A stretch of 15,982 bases of DNA from DASRCB01 sp035653295 (GTDB lineage Bacteria > Acidobacteriota > Terriglobia > Bryobacterales > Bryobacteraceae): contig DASRCB010000415.1 of NCBI GenBank assembly GCA_035653295.1, positions 1 through 15,982 of the forward strand, given 5' to 3'. Shown here piece by piece: positions 14,357 to 15,982 of this stretch (position 1 is the stretch's first letter; the number at the start of each line of letters is the position of its first letter). The notes below the pieces were generated by a model that was not told the DNA's origin, did no database searches, and worked only from the letters and a program-made list of their open reading frames with translations. Both the position numbers and the translations under genes were made by a program.

Positions 14357-14518
14357 GCACGGCTTCGCTGGTCCTGGAGCAGCCTGGGCAGCGGCAGCCT
14401 TTGATTTCACCTCCTCGACTTCGGCGGGCGGCGGTTTCGCATCCGAAGCTGACTGCGGCTGAACCAGTACCACCCGCCGGCGGGTCAGAGTGACCGCGAT
14501 CTTCCTGATGCGCTTCAT
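14354..14518 (-). CDS. Possible small basic protein, function unknown
   Basis: 54 residues from ATG 14518. The N-terminal half is basic with alternating hydrophobics (MKRIRKIAVTLTRRRVVLVQ), suggesting a β-strand pair. The C-terminal half is rich in alanine, proline, glutamate and lysine (PPPAEVEEVKSKAAAAQAAP). GAGG lies 4 nt before this ATG, the best of three in-frame starts (others at 14533 and 14557). It ends 22 bp before the TPR regulator start, on the same strand, so the two could be co-transcribed. Acidobacteria carry many tiny proteins opening with a similar MKR-x-R-I-x-V-T pattern, which I recall but cannot verify. Chance frame in GC-rich DNA is the main alternative. Confidence 0.4.
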   Translation of the reverse strand: MKRIRKIAVTLTRRRVVLVQPQSASDAKPPPAEVEEVKSKAAAAQAAPGPAKPC

Positions 14519-14928
14519 CCTGCCTCGTAGCATGACCGCCGGTCCGGGGCAAGTCATGACGGAACGCTCTGATTTTGCTGAAACGTATGCCGCCGCCGCG
14601 GTAACCCGCGTAACAGGCGCATTTCAAGGAAATTGGAGACTTTCGTCATGACTCCTGTCCGGGTTTGAGGAGAGACTCCGTGAAGTGCATTTCGGTAGTC
14701 GCTTAAGGCTTCGAACCTGCTTTCGGAGTTTCCCGTCGCTGGCGGCGTCCGTAGCCGCGGGTCCATTGACCCCCGACTCTGCCCCGCGCGCTCGACCGCA
14801 TATCGGCGGGACCCAACGCGTTGCATCGGGCGATAAGTCCGGGCGCACTGGATTAGTACTTCCAGTACAACCGTTGTCAGCCCATCCGCCTCCGTTATCG
14901 CGCTCGTAGTATGCCCAAAGGACATTGC
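14519..14928. other. 410-bp intergenic region upstream of the SBBP gene
   Basis: No supportable gene: frames on either strand lack ribosome sites and look like random arginine/serine-rich translation. It holds short alternative pairings at 14635-14679, where GACTCC at 14650-14655 and again at 14674-14679 can pair with neighbouring GGAG segments. There is also a GGGTC/GACCC hairpin (14759-14772), and an inverted repeat GTACT-TCC-AGTAC (14856-14868) about 60 bp before the SBBP start. It must contain the promoters of the two divergent units. I could not identify a convincing -35/-10 pair for the SBBP gene. Confidence 0.5.
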
Positions 14929-15982
14929 ATGAACCGAATCCCCCGCTCGTTCGCCGCCGTCGCCGTGTGCGCTGGCCTGCTGCTGTCAGTTCAGGCGGCA
15001 AACGGCGCCACCGCCTCGGACATTTCGCCGCAGACGCCGGCGCCGACTGACCCGTCGCCACTGCAGGTCTCCATGGTGCGAGCGCCTCTGAGCTTCGAGC
15101 GGAATCTGGGCCAAAGCCAATCGCCAGTGGAGTTTCTCGCCCATGGAGCGGGCTTTTCCCTGGAGCTCGAACGGGCAGCGGTGCGGTTGCGATTTGGCCG
15201 TGAGAACGAACGATCGCTCACCGCGGAGGTACTGAACGCCGCCGGCGACGTTCGGGTCGAGGGCGAAAACCTGCTGCCGGGGAAAGTGAATTACTTTCCG
15301 GCGAGAAGTCGGGAGACATGGGTCACCGGCGTCCCGACTTACGAGCGCGTACTGTATAAGGGCCTGTACCCGGGAGTGGACAGTATCTTCTACGGCAACC
15401 CGAGCCGGCTGGAATACGACTTCCGTGTGCAGGCGGGCGCGGATGCTCGCCAGGTCCGTCTGCGGCTGTCGGGGATGGATGATTCCAGGCTGGACAGCAA
15501 CGGCGATCTCGCGCTTCGGCTCGGCAACGAGGAACTGCGGATTCTGAAGCCGGTCGCCTATCAGATTTCGAACGACGGCGCGCGCCGGGATCAGGTTGAG
15601 GCCAGATATCAGATCGAGCGCGGCGAGGCCGGAGCGCCCATCATCCTCGCTTTTGATCTGGGCAACTACGACCACCGCCGCCCGCTGGTCATCGACCCCG
15701 TCGTCGTACCCGCTCTGAGCTTCTCGGAGTACCTCCCGAACGCCTTCGTAAGCGCAATTGCCGCCGACAATTCCGGAAACAGTTATGTGGCCGGCTATTA
15801 CAACGTGAGCAGCGGAATGTATGTGACCAAGCTCAACGCGACTGGGGGCGTGTTGTTCACGACCATCGTCGGAACCGGCACCGTCGTTCCCCTGCGGCTC
15901 GCGCTGGACGGCTCGGCAAACATTTACGTCGCCGGCTATCTGCAGAACAGCGCGACATTGCCGACAAGCGCCAATGCATACC
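14929..15982 (+). CDS. Secreted SBBP β-propeller repeat protein with DUF7948-like domain, N-terminal part
   Basis: Partial: 351 codons visible, cut by the right edge. Residues 1-27 are a Sec signal peptide (FAAVAVCAGLLLSVQAANGA). Residues about 52-258 match the DUF7948-type domain that opens many SBBP proteins (LSFERNLGQSQSPVEFLAHG; NYFPARSRETWVTGVPTYER; VLYKGLYPGVDSIFYGN; YDFRVQAGAD; IDPVVV). Propeller blades begin at about 268, with the recurring unit IAADNSGNSYVAGY (277-290) and LALDGSANIYVAGY (324-337), the Solibacter-type SBBP repeat. AAAGGA lies 6 nt before ATG 14929, which is preferred over an in-frame ATG at 14911. Probably secreted or cell-surface; role unknown, perhaps adhesion or binding. 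Complete proteins of this type are usually much longer. Confidence 0.92.
   Translation, partial: MNRIPRSFAAVAVCAGLLLSVQAANGATASDISPQTPAPTDPSPLQVSMVRAPLSFERNLGQSQSPVEFLAHGAGFSLELERAAVRLRFGRENERSLTAEVLNAAGDVRVEGENLLPGKVNYFPARSRETWVTGVPTYERVLYKGLYPGVDSIFYGNPSRLEYDFRVQAGADARQVRLRLSGMDDSRLDSNGDLALRLGNEELRILKPVAYQISNDGARRDQVEARYQIERGEAGAPIILAFDLGNYDHRRPLVIDPVVVPALSFSEYLPNAFVSAIAADNSGNSYVAGYYNVSSGMYVTKLNATGGVLFTTIVGTGTVVPLRLALDGSANIYVAGYLQNSATLPTSANAY

Noticed and set aside
14704..14725. T-loop-like GGTTCGAAGCC on the minus strand, suggesting a tRNA
   Set aside because: The T-stem has only three pairs, and no acceptor stem, anticodon arm or D-arm can be assembled around it.
14759..14772. GGGTC/GACCC hairpin as a terminator
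   Set aside because: The 5-bp stem is weak, no T-run follows on either strand, and no gene ends nearby in a suitable orientation.
14554..14925. Open frames on both strands upstream of the SBBP gene (minus 14554-14925, plus 14685-14909)
   Set aside because: No ribosome sites, no domain, and composition of random translation.

Overview
The window is GC-rich bacterial DNA, most likely from an acidobacterium of the Solibacter/Bryobacter type. This is inferred from gene families typical of that group: an ADOP-type MacB-like permease, an SBBP β-propeller protein with a DUF7948-like N-terminal half, and two membrane-anchored OmpR-type winged-helix regulators carrying TPR or β-propeller sensor domains. 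No RNA gene, CRISPR array, phage gene or intact insertion sequence was recognised.

Layout. 1-740 (-) is the N-terminal third of an ADOP permease, cut by the window edge. 906-2714 (-) is a secreted GH35 β-galactosidase, divergent from a DUF5996 gene at 2781-3668 (+). 3717-4760 (-) is a two-gene envelope/stress operon: a secreted BON-domain protein followed by a glycine-zipper YflT-like protein. 4761-5180 is non-coding and full of small hairpins. 5181-7860 (-) is an overlapping pair: a double-domain KaiC-like ATPase followed by a histidine kinase with a degenerate receiver domain. Divergent from it, 7995-9614 (+) encodes an exported M49 (dipeptidyl-peptidase III-like) metallopeptidase. 9730-11922 (+) and 11950-14331 (-) are convergent one-component regulators, winged helix plus β-propeller and winged helix plus TPR. 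A possible small gene (14354-14518, -) precedes the TPR regulator. From 14929 (+) the start of a large secreted SBBP-repeat protein runs off the window.

How the genes relate. The most coherent module is the KaiC-like ATPase and histidine kinase, whose reading frames overlap and which probably form one signalling unit. The BON/YflT pair is a second tight unit, with an ECF-like promoter candidate and an 18-bp palindrome in its leader. The rest is a patchwork of single genes for export, glycan breakdown, peptide breakdown and sensing.

The best candidates for something under-described are the KaiC-like/pseudo-receiver kinase pair and a two-hairpin REP-like element. The latter occurs twice, in opposite orientations (856-897 and 5051-5092); the second copy sits inside a run of at least seven consecutive short hairpins (4967-5141). 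Several genes lack a Shine-Dalgarno sequence but have a -10-like hexamer about 10 nt before the start codon, which suggests near-leaderless transcripts.
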